Assembly: GCF_000519325.1 (NCBI RefSeq)
Contig: NZ_KI912613.1
Coordinates: 1,775,252 to 1,839,251 of the forward strand
Length of the DNA stretch: 64,000 bases
Reading direction: 5' to 3'
Source: Patulibacter minatonensis DSM 18081
Lineage (GTDB): Bacteria > Actinomycetota > Thermoleophilia > Solirubrobacterales > Solirubrobacteraceae
The notes beneath the pieces are model-generated. The model was given only the letters and a program-made list of their open reading frames with translations. It was not told the DNA's origin and did no database searches. Both the position numbers and the translations under genes were made by a program. Numbering within the stretch: the first letter of the stretch is position 1; each line of letters starts with the position of its first letter. Below are positions 1-8,230 of this stretch, piece after piece.

Positions 1-309
1 GCTGAGGAACTCCCAGCCGTGCAGCGGGTCGGGGTAGCGCTCGTTGAACGCCCAGCTGCGCTCGTCGCGCACCGGGTCCACGACCGTGAGGCCGATGACG
101 TCCTGAAGGCCCTTCAACGTCCGACCGATCGCGGTCCGGTGCGCCCAGGGGCAGGCCCACGAGACGTACAGGTGGTACCGGCCCGCCTCGGCCGGGAAGG
201 CGGTCGACCCGTCGCTCGAGATCCACTCGCGCAGCGTCGACCGCGGCCGCTCGAACGCGTCCCCGGTCCCGAAGGTGGTCAGCAGGGCGTCGATCTTGTG
301 GTCGGGCAT
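1..309 (-). CDS. Glutathionyl-hydroquinone reductase-like (GST family), 3' end outside window
   Basis: The minus-strand frame opens with ATG at 309 and stays open to base 1, giving the first 103 residues of a longer protein. The segment YHLYVSWACPWAHRT (about residues 45-59) is the thioredoxin-fold active-site region of the ECM4/YqjG-type glutathionyl-hydroquinone reductases, whose nucleophile is the Cys of CPWA. The following VIGLTVVDPVRDE also fits that family. Members reduce glutathionyl- or mycothiol-conjugated hydroquinones in the cytoplasm; the thiol used here is unknown. The C-terminal helical domain lies beyond the window, so length and integrity cannot be judged. Confidence 0.85.
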   Translation of the reverse strand, partial: MPDHKIDALLTTFGTGDAFERPRSTLREWISSDGSTAFPAEAGRYHLYVSWACPWAHRTAIGRTLKGLQDVIGLTVVDPVRDERSWAFNERYPDPLHGWEFLS

Positions 310-403
310 GGGGGCTCTCGTGGTGGCTGGTCGGGTGCGCGGACCGTGGCCGGCGGGCGGTGCGCCGCGCGGGTGCTGCGCGCGCAACCGTCCGCCGGCG
401 ACG

Positions 404-676
404 TCAGGTCCGGTCGCCGCCGGCGGTCTCGCCGTGCTCGGCAGGGTCGAAGATGAGCGCCAGCGACGGGCACAGGCCGACGACCCGCTCGACGTCGGAC
501 GCGGGCGCGTGCTCCGGCTGGATCCACGGCCGCTTCCCGGTGTCGAAGACCTCCGGCAGCCCGCGGACGCACTCGCCCGCGTGGCGGCACCGCGCGGCCT
601 CCCACACGACCGCGCCCTGGTCGCCCTCGGGCAGCGGGTAGCGCCGGACTCCCGGGGTCCCGCCGTCGGCGCTCAC
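404..676 (-). CDS. YjdI-like divergent (4Fe-4S) mono-cluster protein
   Basis: A 90-residue protein starting at GTG 676, with the start overlapping the stop of the upstream acetyltransferase gene (GTGA). It contains CRHAGECVRGLPEVFD (about residues 30-45) followed by VVGLCPSLAL. This is the cysteine pattern of the Fer4_19/YjdI family, small proteins thought to carry one Fe-S cluster; a proline-rich HAPASDVERV linker lies between. Pairing with a small GNAT gene mirrors yjdI-yjdJ of E. coli, so the pair is probably co-translated and works together. The biochemical role of the family is not established. Confidence 0.8.
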   Translation of the reverse strand: MSADGGTPGVRRYPLPEGDQGAVVWEAARCRHAGECVRGLPEVFDTGKRPWIQPEHAPASDVERVVGLCPSLALIFDPAEHGETAGGDRT

Positions 677-975
677 TCGAACGCCTTCCGGATCCGCTCG
701 TCGAGGAACGGCACGAACTCGGTGTGCTTGTGGACGTACTTCGCGACGAACGGGCAGATCGGGACGATCAGCTGCTCGCGGTCGCGGGCGTCCTCCAGCG
801 CCGCCCCGATCAGCGCCGAGCCGAGCCCCTTGCCCTCGAAGGCCGGGTCGATCTCGGTGTGGGTGAAGACGATGCGGTCCCCACGGACCTCCATGTACTC
901 GGCGAAGCCGGCGACGACGCCGTCCTCGACGATCTCGTAGCGGTGGGCCTCGGCGGCGTTGCGGACTTCGGACAT
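673..975 (-). CDS. YjdJ-like small GNAT N-acetyltransferase
   Basis: A 100-residue single-domain protein of the GCN5-related, YidJ/YjdJ type. It shows the acetyl-CoA-binding segment GKGLGSALIGAALEDAR (about residues 49-65) after the strand IVFTHTEIDPAFEG, and the terminal ICPFVAKYVHKH motif typical of this short family. The start is ATG 975, and the stop overlaps the GTG of the YjdI-like gene. The acetyl acceptor is unknown. The gene is divergent from the MarR regulator at 1047 and shares the intergenic region holding a MarR-type palindrome, so it may be controlled by it. Confidence 0.85.
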   Translation of the reverse strand: MSEVRNAAEAHRYEIVEDGVVAGFAEYMEVRGDRIVFTHTEIDPAFEGKGLGSALIGAALEDARDREQLIVPICPFVAKYVHKHTEFVPFLDERIRKAFE

Positions 976-1022
976 CGGGCTCTCGTTCTGTGGCGTCGGA
1001 ACCGGGGGAGGGAGTACGGTAG

Positions 1023-1034
1023 GTGACGTGTCAC
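1023..1034. promoter_or_regulatory. Putative MarR operator, copy 1
   Basis: Inverted repeat GTGAC-GT-GTCAC in front of the MarR gene and in the divergent region with the acetyltransferase. The same core recurs at 1575-1590. The position suggests autoregulation. It also overlaps the longer GTG-started reading frame of the regulator, which argues for the ATG at 1047. Confidence 0.6.
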
Positions 1035-1046
1035 GGACGCTACACG

Positions 1047-1541
1047 ATGGGTGAACGCACCCCGGAGGGCCGGGGACGTCGCCCGACCGCGGCGGAGCTC
1101 GAGGTCTGGCGCGGGTTCATCGAGACCTCGATCGCGGTGAAGGCGCGGATCGACCGCGCGATCCAGGCGGACTCGGGCGTGTCCGCGGGCGACTACGCGG
1201 TCCTGCTCGCGCTCGCCGAGGCCGACGGTCGCCGGATGCGCACGACGGACCTCGCGGACGCGATCTCCTGGGAGCGCAGCCGACTCTCGCACCAGATCAC
1301 CCGCATGGCCGACCGCGCGCTCGTCCGGCGCGAGCGGTCGGACGTCGACCAGCGCGGGACCGAGGTCCACCTGACACCTGAGGGCCTGGACGCGCTGCGC
1401 GAGGCCTCCGGGCCGCACCTCCGGACGGTCCGGCGGGTCTTCGTCGACGCGCTCGACGAGGACCAGCAGGCGGCCGTCGCGTCGGCGATGACCGCGCTCG
1501 CCGCGCACCTCGAGGCGCTCGACATCGAGGACGCGGGCTGA
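1047..1541 (+). CDS. MarR family transcriptional regulator
   Basis: About 164 residues from ATG 1047; an in-frame GTG at 1023 would place the start inside the operator palindrome, so the ATG is preferred. The winged-helix core reads GVSAGDYAVLLALAEADG, then RMRTTDLADAISWERSRLSHQITRM as the recognition helix region, then a wing with VRRERSDVDQRGTEVHLTPEG, all canonical for MarR. The C-terminal helix AAVASAMTALAAHLEALD would form the dimer interface. It probably controls itself and the luciferase-like gene at 1650 through the repeated CGTGACGTGTCACG element. The ligand is unknown. Confidence 0.88.
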   Translation: MGERTPEGRGRRPTAAELEVWRGFIETSIAVKARIDRAIQADSGVSAGDYAVLLALAEADGRRMRTTDLADAISWERSRLSHQITRMADRALVRRERSDVDQRGTEVHLTPEGLDALREASGPHLRTVRRVFVDALDEDQQAAVASAMTALAAHLEALDIEDAG

Positions 1542-1574
1542 CCCCGGACCGACGCCCCGCGGGCTCCGTGAAGA

Positions 1575-1590
1575 GCGTGACGTGTCACGC
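1575..1590. promoter_or_regulatory. Putative MarR operator, copy 2
   Basis: Perfect inverted repeat with seven-base arms, GCGTGAC-GT-GTCACGC, between the MarR gene and the flavin-dependent monooxygenase starting at 1650. It shares the GTGACGTGTCAC core with the copy at 1023. Confidence 0.65.
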
Positions 1591-1649
1591 AAAACGTCGG
1601 AATCGACCGTCCCCGCTGGTCGGCCGCCGTCGGTGTCTACGGTCCAGGT

Positions 1650-2696
1650 ATGCAGATCGGCATCGACAGCTTCGTCTCGACGGTCACGGATCCGGCCACC
1701 GGGATCACCGGCTCACCGACGGAGCGGGTCGCCCAGCTCCTCGAGGAGATCGTCCACGCCGACCGGTCGGGCGTCGACACGTTCGGCATCGGCGAGCACC
1801 ACCGCCGCGACTTCCTCGACTCGGCGCCCTCGATGCTCCTGGCGGCCGCCGCGGCGCGGACGGAGCGGATCCGGCTGAACAGCGCCGTCACGGTCCTCAG
1901 CGCGTCGGACCCCGTGCGGGTGTTCCAGCAGTTCGCGACGCTCGACCTGATCAGCGGGGGGCGCGCGGAGCTCGTCGTCGGCCGCGGGTCGTTCACGGAG
2001 TCGTTCCCGCTCTTCGGGCTGGCGCTCGAGGACTACGACGAGCTCTTCGAGGAGAACCTCGACCTCCTCCTGAAGCTGCGCGAGAGCGAGACCGTCGAGT
2101 GGAGCGGCCGCCACCGCCCGCCGCTGACCGGGCAGGGCGTGTTCCCGCGACCGGTGCAGGACCCGTTCCCGGTCTGGGTCGGGGTCGGCGGGAGCCCGCA
2201 GTCGTTCGTCCGCGCCGGCGCGCTCGGCCTGCCGCTGATGGTCGCGATCATCGGCGGCGAGCCGCACCGCTTCCGGCCGCTGGTCGACCTCTACCGCGAG
2301 GCCGCCCGTCGCGCCGGTCACGCGCAGGAGGACCTGAAGGTCTCCGTCCACGTCCCCGGGATGGTGGCGGAGACGACGAAGGAGGCAGCCGACCTGTTCT
2401 ACCCCGGGTTCGCCCAGATGTTCGGACGGATCGGGCGTGAGCGCGGCTTCCCGGCGCCGACGCGCCAGAGCTACGACGCCCAGCGCGGGCCGACCGGCGC
2501 GCTCTTCCTGGGCGACCCCGACACGATCGCGACGAAGATCCTCGCGATGTCCGAGGCGCTCGGCGGCATCGACCGCGTGACGCTGCAGATGACGAACGAG
2601 CGGCTCTCCCACGAGCATCTGCTCGCGTCGATCGGGCTGCTGGGCACCGAGGTGGGGCCGCTGGTCGCGGAGCGGGTGGCGACGACCGCCGGCTGA
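1650..2696 (+). CDS. LLM-class flavin-dependent oxidoreductase (Atu2307/SP_0267 type)
   Basis: A 348-residue TIM-barrel monooxygenase of the bacterial luciferase superfamily. Diagnostic stretches are FGIGEHHRRDFLDSAP, RIRLNSAVTVLSASDPVRV and VVGRGSFTESFPLFG, which fit the Atu2307/SP_0267 subgroup. Such proteins use reduced flavin supplied by a separate reductase; the substrate is not predictable. The gene lies directly after the MarR gene with a copy of the MarR-type palindrome about 60 bases before its ATG, so it is the likely target of that regulator. No flavin reductase gene is adjacent. Confidence 0.88.
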   Translation: MQIGIDSFVSTVTDPATGITGSPTERVAQLLEEIVHADRSGVDTFGIGEHHRRDFLDSAPSMLLAAAAARTERIRLNSAVTVLSASDPVRVFQQFATLDLISGGRAELVVGRGSFTESFPLFGLALEDYDELFEENLDLLLKLRESETVEWSGRHRPPLTGQGVFPRPVQDPFPVWVGVGGSPQSFVRAGALGLPLMVAIIGGEPHRFRPLVDLYREAARRAGHAQEDLKVSVHVPGMVAETTKEAADLFYPGFAQMFGRIGRERGFPAPTRQSYDAQRGPTGALFLGDPDTIATKILAMSEALGGIDRVTLQMTNERLSHEHLLASIGLLGTEVGPLVAERVATTAG

Positions 2697-2727
2697 CGCG
2701 GAGGGTGGTGCTCCGCGGAGCGGGCCC

Positions 2728-3243
2728 TCAACGTCCGTCCCGTGCGCCGTGCTCGCGGAACGGGCGCGTCGCGTCGGGGGGTTCGACGTGTTCTGCGCGG
2801 AGGGCACGATCCTCGGGCGCCTTGGCGAACTCGTCGTAGAACGTCGCGAGCCGGAACAGGCGGTTGCCGTCCTCGTAGTGCTCGTCCTCCTGCGCACGCG
2901 TGGCGCCGAAGACGAGCCGTCGTGGCGCGGCGTAGTAGAGGGCCCCGAGGCACATGGGGCACGGGTAGGCGGTCACGTAGACGTCGCAGTCCTCGAGGGT
3001 GTCGCGTCCCTCGGCGGCGAGCTCGCGGATGGCCACGATCTCGGCGTGCGCGCTCTTGTCGCCCGTCTGCACGACCTGGTTGCGCGCCTCGGCGAGGACC
3101 TCCCGGCTCTCCGCCTGCACGACCACGCAGCCGAACGGTCGCCCGCCCTCGGCGACGTTCTCCATCGCGAGCTCCCAGGCCCGTTGGACGTGACGGGTGT
3201 CGTCGCGGACGGGCCCGTTCGACGGCTGCTCGTCGCGGGTCAC
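2728..3243 (-). CDS. Nucleoside/guanine deaminase, cytidine deaminase-like fold
   Basis: 171 residues from GTG 3243, which overlaps the stop of the upstream DUF1295 gene (GTGA). An open extension upstream to 3429 is a shadow of that gene. The zinc site is clear: H66-A-E68 and P94-C95-P-M-C98, followed by LGALYYA. This matches the HAE/PCxxC signature, and the CPMCLGA form is close to Bacillus-type guanine deaminases. The reaction would be hydrolytic deamination of a purine base or nucleoside in the cytoplasm. Substrate assignment to guanine is probable rather than certain. Confidence 0.85.
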   Translation of the reverse strand: MTRDEQPSNGPVRDDTRHVQRAWELAMENVAEGGRPFGCVVVQAESREVLAEARNQVVQTGDKSAHAEIVAIRELAAEGRDTLEDCDVYVTAYPCPMCLGALYYAAPRRLVFGATRAQEDEHYEDGNRLFRLATFYDEFAKAPEDRALRAEHVEPPDATRPFREHGARDGR

Positions 3244-4019
3244 GCCGCGCGCGGGGGCAGGAGGACGAAGCGCGAGGTCCGGCGCTCGTAGCGCTCCCGG
3301 GCGGGCGACCCGTCGGAGTCGTCGCCGCTCGCCGTCCCGCGGACCAGGACGATGGTCATCAGCAGCGGTCCGACGGCGGTCCACCACGCACCGTCGACGG
3401 TCGCCGCGACGAGCCAGATCCCCCACCACGCGCAGCAGTCGCCGAACTTGTTGGGATGGCGGCTGTACCGCCAGAGCCCGGTGTCGAGCACGTCGTCGTC
3501 GGAGGACTTCGAGAAGCGGCGCTGCTGCTCGTCGGCCACGCCCTCGACGACGACGCCGAAGGCCCAGACCAGGAGGCCCGCGACCACGGAGGCGTCGATC
3601 GCGTCCCGGGACACCGCGACGACCTGGATCGGCAGCGACACGACGAGCACCGCGAGCGCCTGGGTCCCGAAGATGGCGACCAGGCTGAAGACGGCGAAGT
3701 GCTCGTCGTGGCGCTCGCGGATCTCCTGGTAGCGCGGGTCCTCGTCGTCGTGTCGGAGGAACCGGGCGAGCAGGAACCCACCCAGCCGGAGGCCCCAGAC
3801 CGCGGTCATGCCGAGGAGCACCCAGCGAAGGGCGGAGTCCCCCGACGCCGAGAGCGCGACGGTCGCGGCGACGAGGACGAACGCCGGACCCCAGAAGGCG
3901 TCGACGATCGAGACGTCACCCGCACGCGTGCCGACCGCCCAGACCACCACGAAGAGGAGCACGACGACGCCGGCGGCCCACGCCGTCGGCCATCCGGGGG
4001 CGAGGAACGCGGCGAGCAC
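3240..4019 (-). CDS. DUF1295 / steroid 5-alpha-reductase-like membrane protein
   Basis: About 259 residues. The GTG at 4019 is chosen because a GGAG lies five bases upstream; GTG codons at 4046 and 4052 are alternatives. It contains several hydrophobic helices, the SIVDAFWGPAFVL segment, WGLRLGGFLLAR and the family hallmark GLWRYSRHPNKFGD with a nearby WWGIWL. Members of PF06966 resemble NADPH-dependent steroid or isoprenoid reductases and methyltransferase-like membrane enzymes; the actual reaction is unknown. The gene is translationally coupled to the deaminase gene downstream, but a shared pathway is not obvious. Confidence 0.8.
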   Translation of the reverse strand: MLAAFLAPGWPTAWAAGVVVLLFVVVWAVGTRAGDVSIVDAFWGPAFVLVAATVALSASGDSALRWVLLGMTAVWGLRLGGFLLARFLRHDDEDPRYQEIRERHDEHFAVFSLVAIFGTQALAVLVVSLPIQVVAVSRDAIDASVVAGLLVWAFGVVVEGVADEQQRRFSKSSDDDVLDTGLWRYSRHPNKFGDCCAWWGIWLVAATVDGAWWTAVGPLLMTIVLVRGTASGDDSDGSPARERYERRTSRFVLLPPRAA

Positions 4020-4148
4020 GTCTGCTCCATGCCCGTGCGGGAGCACCGGCACACCCGGGTCGCGGATGCGCAGGGCGCGCGCCGACCGGATGCACCGCGC
4101 TCGCGCGGGTCGGTGGGTGGTGCGGGCCGGGGCGGGTAGCGACGATGC

Positions 4149-4646
4149 ATGCAACGTCGTGCCGCATCGGAGCCCCACCCCGGCGACGAGGACGGGTCCG
4201 GGGGGCCGCTGCTCGACGCGGCGACCGCCGCGGGTGCGGCGCTCGATCTCGCGCAGCTCGCCAGCGACGCCGTCGCGCGCCGGGTGGTGGAGGTGGTCGC
4301 GGCCGGCAACGACGGGCGATCGCTGTCCGACCGTCGACGGATCCGCCGTGCGGCCCGGCGGAGCGACCGGATCGCCCGGAAGGTCTCGAAGGCCACACGG
4401 CGGTACGAGACGATCCGCCGCACGCACCTGGATCTCGCCGGCGTCCTCGCGTCGGCATCGGACAGGAGCGCCGCCGAGGACCTGGCGGACGTCGAGCGGA
4501 GCAGCGGCCGCCTCGAGCAGGAGGCCGCGATGCTGCTGCTGGCCATCGACGCGGCGTTCCCGGCCGGAGCGGACGTCACCGCCGGGGCGCCGCGCGCCCC
4601 GACGACCACGACCGTGACCCTGCGACCGCCCGCGGACGGGACCTAG
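4149..4646 (+). CDS. Hypothetical helical protein
   Basis: An open frame of 165 residues starting at ATG 4149, rich in Ala and Arg. A central, probably coiled, helical region is basic (RRIRRAARRSDRIARKV), then RRYETIRRTHLDL and a second helix (LEQEAAMLLLAIDAAF). The C-terminus is Pro/Thr-rich. There is no signal peptide or membrane segment and I recognise no family. It is divergent from the DUF1295 gene with only a short intergenic stretch. Overlapping antisense frames are less protein-like, so this is the best coding call, but it is not certain. Confidence 0.5.
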   Translation: MQRRAASEPHPGDEDGSGGPLLDAATAAGAALDLAQLASDAVARRVVEVVAAGNDGRSLSDRRRIRRAARRSDRIARKVSKATRRYETIRRTHLDLAGVLASASDRSAAEDLADVERSSGRLEQEAAMLLLAIDAAFPAGADVTAGAPRAPTTTTVTLRPPADGT

Positions 4647-4825
4647 CCCGAGCGTCGGCGCCGCGCGGCGAGGGCAGGGCCCCGACCGCGCGGAGGCCGC
4701 CTCAGCCGGCCTCGGGGACGTCGGCGTCCCCCGAGTCGGTGCCGTCCGTGCCCCTCAGGCGGTCCGCCGGGGAGTCCGCGACCGGCCGCGCGCGTGCGAC
4801 GGCGTCCGGCGGGTACGACACCTCC

Positions 4826-5044
4826 ATGTCGAAGAAGATCAAGAAGGGCGACGAGGTCTCGTGGAAGTTCGGTGGGAACACCACGAAGGGCAAGGTCGTC
4901 GAGCGCTTCACCGAGAAGGTGACGCGCAAGATCAAGGGCAAGAAGATCACGCGCAAGGCGTCGAAGGAGAAGCCCGCCTACCTCGTGAAGTCCACCGACG
5001 GGAAGAAGGCCCTGAAGTCGAAGAAGCAGCTGAAGAAGCGCTGA
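4826..5044 (+). CDS. DUF2945 (HVA1/TUDOR-like) small basic protein
   Basis: A 72-residue, extremely lysine-rich protein starting at ATG 4826. The opening MSKKIKKGDEVSWKFGGNTT, then KGKVVERFTEKVTRK and KPAYLVKSTDGKKAL, match the DUF2945 family (hypervirulence-associated TUDOR-like domain), which forms a small beta barrel. The N-terminal GDEVSWKFG strand is the best conserved part. Some members occur as stress or DNA-associated proteins, but no activity is established. It is a single gene, convergent with the glycosyltransferase cluster. Confidence 0.85.
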   Translation: MSKKIKKGDEVSWKFGGNTTKGKVVERFTEKVTRKIKGKKITRKASKEKPAYLVKSTDGKKALKSKKQLKKR

Positions 5045-5075
5045 CGCGCCGGCGACCCGGCCGCGCGGGACGGCA

Positions 5076-5095
5076 CGCGCCGCAGCCGCGGCGCG
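5076..5095. terminator. GC-rich stem-loop between convergent genes
   Basis: Perfect eight-base arms CGCGCCGC / GCGGCGCG around AGCC, just after the DUF2945 stop and just before the end of the minus-strand glycosyltransferase at 5100. There is no T-run. It is placed where a shared bidirectional terminator would be. Confidence 0.45.
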
Positions 5096-5099
5096 CGCG

Positions 5100-6272
5100 T
5101 CACCGCGCGAACCACGCCTCGAGCTGGAGGCCGTCGGGGAGCGTCGGCACCGGCGGGAGCTCGCTGGTCGGGCGACCGAGGGCCACGTCGCGGGGCGACC
5201 GGGCCTCGAGCTGCGCGTTGCCGGTGGGTGCGGCGTCCTGGAGCGCGGCGATGCGGTCGGCGTCGACGGCGACCGGGGCGAGCACGTCGATCACGAGCTC
5301 GCACCGCCCGAGGGTCCCCGCGCCCGGCAGCCCGCTGCGGACCCGCGGGTCGGACAGCCCGGGAGCCGACGCTCCCCCGATCCACACCCCGACGTCGCCC
5401 CCGGCGAGGAATCCGCTCGCGCACGCCACGAGCTCCGCGGCGGAGCACGCGCCGTCGCGGATCCGCACGACGACCCGCGGGTGGGGCCAGACGAGGCCGC
5501 GGCCGCGGAGCTGAGGGTCGGTCAGCAGCGGAGCGATGAGCACCGTCTCGGCGTTCTTCACGGTCAGTTGGTCCCCCTCACGGAGCGCGAGGTCGGGACC
5601 GTCGTGCCACGCGACGGCGTCGGGTGCGTGGCGCAGGTCGGCGCCGGCCAGCCAGCAACGCCGCGCGAACTCCCAGTCCTCCCCGCCGTAGCCCACGACC
5701 TCCTCCGCGAACCCACCGGTCCGGAGCACCAGCTCGCGCGGACAGGCGAGGGTCGCGCCGATCACGAACCGGTACGACCGGAGGTCCGCGTCCGCGAGGT
5801 CCCGGCTCTCGCGGTAGCCCCGGGCGAGCCATTCGGGCTCGGGCAGGACGGGAGGCCCGCCGGCCCCGCTCCGGAACCACGGAGCGAGGGCGTCGGGGGC
5901 CGTCCCCGAGAGGTCCGCGTGCCGTCGCCGGCCGACGACGAGGTGCCGTCCGTCGCAGGAGCGCTCCATCGCGGCGAGATACCCGGGCTCCGGAACCATG
6001 TCGCCGTCGAGGAACGCGAGCATCGCGCCGTTCGTCGCACGGACCCCGAGGTTCCGCGCCGCCGCGGGCCGGACGCCCAGGTCTGCCTGACGCACCACCC
6101 GGACCGCGTACGGATGCCGGCCGACGTCGGGAGGCGTCGACGAGCCGTCGTCGGCGATCACGACCTCGAACGCCGCAGGTCCCACGGTCTGCAGCTCGAG
6201 GGCCTCGAGCAGGAGGTCGAGTCGACGCTGGTGCTCGAAGTACGGCACGACGACGGAGATCCGGACGGTCAT
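5100..6272 (-). CDS. Glycosyltransferase family 2
   Basis: 390 residues from ATG 6272, overlapping the stop of the upstream glycosyltransferase (ATGA). The N-terminus ISVVVPYFEHQRRLDLLL and the VVIADDGSS motif are the GT-A nucleotide-sugar-binding start. FLDGDMVPEPG holds the metal-binding DGD at residues 89-91, and GYGGEDWEFARRCW is the usual acceptor-side ED motif. This is an inverting transferase using a nucleotide sugar, probably cytoplasmic. It ends a three-gene minus-strand cluster with a GT4-like enzyme and a WcbI-like protein, so the product is likely a surface polysaccharide or glycoconjugate. Confidence 0.88.
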   Translation of the reverse strand: MTVRISVVVPYFEHQRRLDLLLEALELQTVGPAAFEVVIADDGSSTPPDVGRHPYAVRVVRQADLGVRPAAARNLGVRATNGAMLAFLDGDMVPEPGYLAAMERSCDGRHLVVGRRRHADLSGTAPDALAPWFRSGAGGPPVLPEPEWLARGYRESRDLADADLRSYRFVIGATLACPRELVLRTGGFAEEVVGYGGEDWEFARRCWLAGADLRHAPDAVAWHDGPDLALREGDQLTVKNAETVLIAPLLTDPQLRGRGLVWPHPRVVVRIRDGACSAAELVACASGFLAGGDVGVWIGGASAPGLSDPRVRSGLPGAGTLGRCELVIDVLAPVAVDADRIAALQDAAPTGNAQLEARSPRDVALGRPTSELPPVPTLPDGLQLEAWFAR

Positions 6273-7261
6273 GCCTCCACCACCGCGGCGAGGGCCCACG
6301 CGGCGAGCACGTCGTGCTGGGCCTGCGCCGCCCGGTCCGTCGACGGGCCGACCACGAGGCCTGGCGGCAGGAGCGTCGCCGCCGGGTCGTGCAGGGCGCG
6401 TCCGACCGGTGCGCGCAGATCCTCGACGACCTCCAGTGCTCCGGGCAGCCGGGCGGCGAGCTCCCGTTGGTACCCCCCGTCCACCACGATCGGGCGGCGG
6501 CCGGCCGACATCCACGATCCGATCGACCCCGACGCGGACACGTGCCGGTGCGGACACACGGGCACCCGGACGCGCGCCGCCTCGCGGAGGAGCGCGTCGT
6601 CGTCGAGGTAGCCCGTCACCCGGAGCCCGACGCCCAGGACGTCGCACCCGCGTACGAGGGCGGCCGCGTGGTCCTCGTGTCCCGGTGCGACCCCGCCGAT
6701 CGCGACGATGGTGATCGGCGTCCGGAGGGCGGCCAGGGTCACGGCGAGCCGGGCGAGGCCCTTGCCCGGGTGGATCCAGCCGAGCACCCCGACGGTGGGT
6801 TCGTCGCTCGGACGGGGACGGACGCGACGCCCGTCGATCGGCAGCGGCAGGACGTGGTCGACGCCGACCTCGAGCGCCTCGAGCCCCGCTCGTTCGTGCT
6901 CGCTGGAGACCACGACGAGGTCCGCGAGGGACGCGAGCGCCGCGTAGACCGCAGATCGCCGCTGCCATCGGGCGTGGCCCTCGGCGCGTTGCGGGACGTC
7001 GTGGAGCGTGACCGCCGCCCGCCGCCCGTCGGTGATGGCGCGGAACGCGTCGATCGGGTCGGGGCCGAGCAGCCCGTCGGTGAGGTGGAGGTGGAGGACG
7101 GGCGCCGCATCGCGGGCGGGCAGCGCTTCGGCCGCCTCCGCGGCGTCGGCGACGGTCCGGGGTGCCGCGACGAGGGTGCTCGATCGGCCGCGGGTCAGCT
7201 GCAACGCGAGGCGGGAGACGCCGTGCGACTCGTCGCCCACGACGAGGTGATGGACGATCAC
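6269..7261 (-). CDS. GT4-like glycosyltransferase
   Basis: 330 residues from GTG 7261, which overlaps the stop of the WcbI-like gene (GTGA). The N-terminal half has LTDGLLGPDPIDAF and a DLVVVSSEHERAGL segment typical of the acceptor side of GT-B enzymes. The C-terminal half carries VGVLGWIHPGKGL and SASGSIGSWMSAGRRPIVVD, the usual donor-binding region of GT4 proteins. Overlapping start and stop codons on both sides show tight translational coupling in the cluster. The sugar donor is unknown. Confidence 0.8.
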   Translation of the reverse strand: MIVHHLVVGDESHGVSRLALQLTRGRSSTLVAAPRTVADAAEAAEALPARDAAPVLHLHLTDGLLGPDPIDAFRAITDGRRAAVTLHDVPQRAEGHARWQRRSAVYAALASLADLVVVSSEHERAGLEALEVGVDHVLPLPIDGRRVRPRPSDEPTVGVLGWIHPGKGLARLAVTLAALRTPITIVAIGGVAPGHEDHAAALVRGCDVLGVGLRVTGYLDDDALLREAARVRVPVCPHRHVSASGSIGSWMSAGRRPIVVDGGYQRELAARLPGALEVVEDLRAPVGRALHDPAATLLPPGLVVGPSTDRAAQAQHDVLAAWALAAVVEA

Positions 7262-8175
7262 AGGCCGAGCGCCTCGATCTCGCGGGCGTTCCGTGCGATC
7301 GCGGCATCGACTACGGGTCCGCGCCCGGCGTACCACCCGAGCTGCGCCGCGACGATCTCGTCGTCCCCGAGGCGGCGGTCGTCGAGCGCCCAGGTCTCCC
7401 GCGTCGGCCCGTCGCCGAGGCCGAGCGCGTCGAGCACCTCGGGGAGGACCGGCGCCCGCACCGACGGGAGCAGCGTGCGCCCGGGGTCGCGGGGCGGTGA
7501 GGCGATCCCGCAGGCCTCGGTGACCCGGCCCGCGAGCGGGACCAGCACGGCGTTTCCCGGGTGGTTCGGGGTGAGCGTGGCGCGGGCCCCGGCGTCCTCG
7601 ACCAGATCGCTCGCGCGCAGGGTCCCGTGCGCCGTCTCGCGTCCGCGGAGGCCGTCGAGCGAGAGGCGGGCGACGGCGCGGTAGCCGTCCGGGCGCCGGT
7701 GGCCGACGGGCCGCACCGCGCCGCGGGCGACGGTGAGGATCGTGCGGAGGTCGTGGTACGGGACGACGGGTGGGTCCCCCATCCACGGGGTCCGCACGAG
7801 GACCGTCCACGGGTGCAGCCCGGTGTAGCGGACGACGGGGATGCGCACGAGCTGCGCGCGCGGGGCCCGGGCGGCGACCTGGTCCGTGCCGAGCGGCAGG
7901 CCGTGGAAGTCGTCGCGGACGGGCTGGGCGACGAGGACGTCCGCGCGCGCGAGCAGCCGGAGGAGCGGCGGGACGTCGTCCGCGGTCAGTTCGTGGACCG
8001 GCGGGACGCGCACGGCGCGGACCTCGTCGGTCGTCGCCTCGATGACGACGCGCAGCGCCTCCGCCTGGCAGATGCCGTGGACGACGAGGACGGGTCGCGC
8101 ATCGTCGGCGAGCGGTTCCGGGTCGTAGAGTCCGGCGTAGTGGCGACGGCGGGCGGCATCGGCGGGCGGGGACAC
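7258..8175 (-). CDS. WcbI-like polysaccharide biosynthesis protein
   Basis: 305 residues from ATG 8175. The RPVLVVHGICQAEALRVVI segment near the N-terminus, then LARADVLVAQPVRDDFHGL and VVPYHDL, match the WcbI family (putative acetyltransferase of capsule biosynthesis that binds CoA). It is the first gene of the coupled minus-strand cluster followed by two glycosyltransferases, supporting a role in modifying a polysaccharide. Its exact acyl acceptor cannot be seen. It is divergent from another glycosyltransferase at 8231. Confidence 0.75.
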   Translation of the reverse strand: MSPPADAARRRHYAGLYDPEPLADDARPVLVVHGICQAEALRVVIEATTDEVRAVRVPPVHELTADDVPPLLRLLARADVLVAQPVRDDFHGLPLGTDQVAARAPRAQLVRIPVVRYTGLHPWTVLVRTPWMGDPPVVPYHDLRTILTVARGAVRPVGHRRPDGYRAVARLSLDGLRGRETAHGTLRASDLVEDAGARATLTPNHPGNAVLVPLAGRVTEACGIASPPRDPGRTLLPSVRAPVLPEVLDALGLGDGPTRETWALDDRRLGDDEIVAAQLGWYAGRGPVVDAAIARNAREIEALGL

Positions 8176-8230
8176 GGGCTCGCGAATCTACGCACACGGG
8201 TCCGCGGACTCGGTCCCACGGGCGTCCCGG

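Noticed and set aside
1023-1046. GTG start for the MarR gene
   Set aside because: It lies inside the operator palindrome; ATG 1047 gives a normal MarR length.
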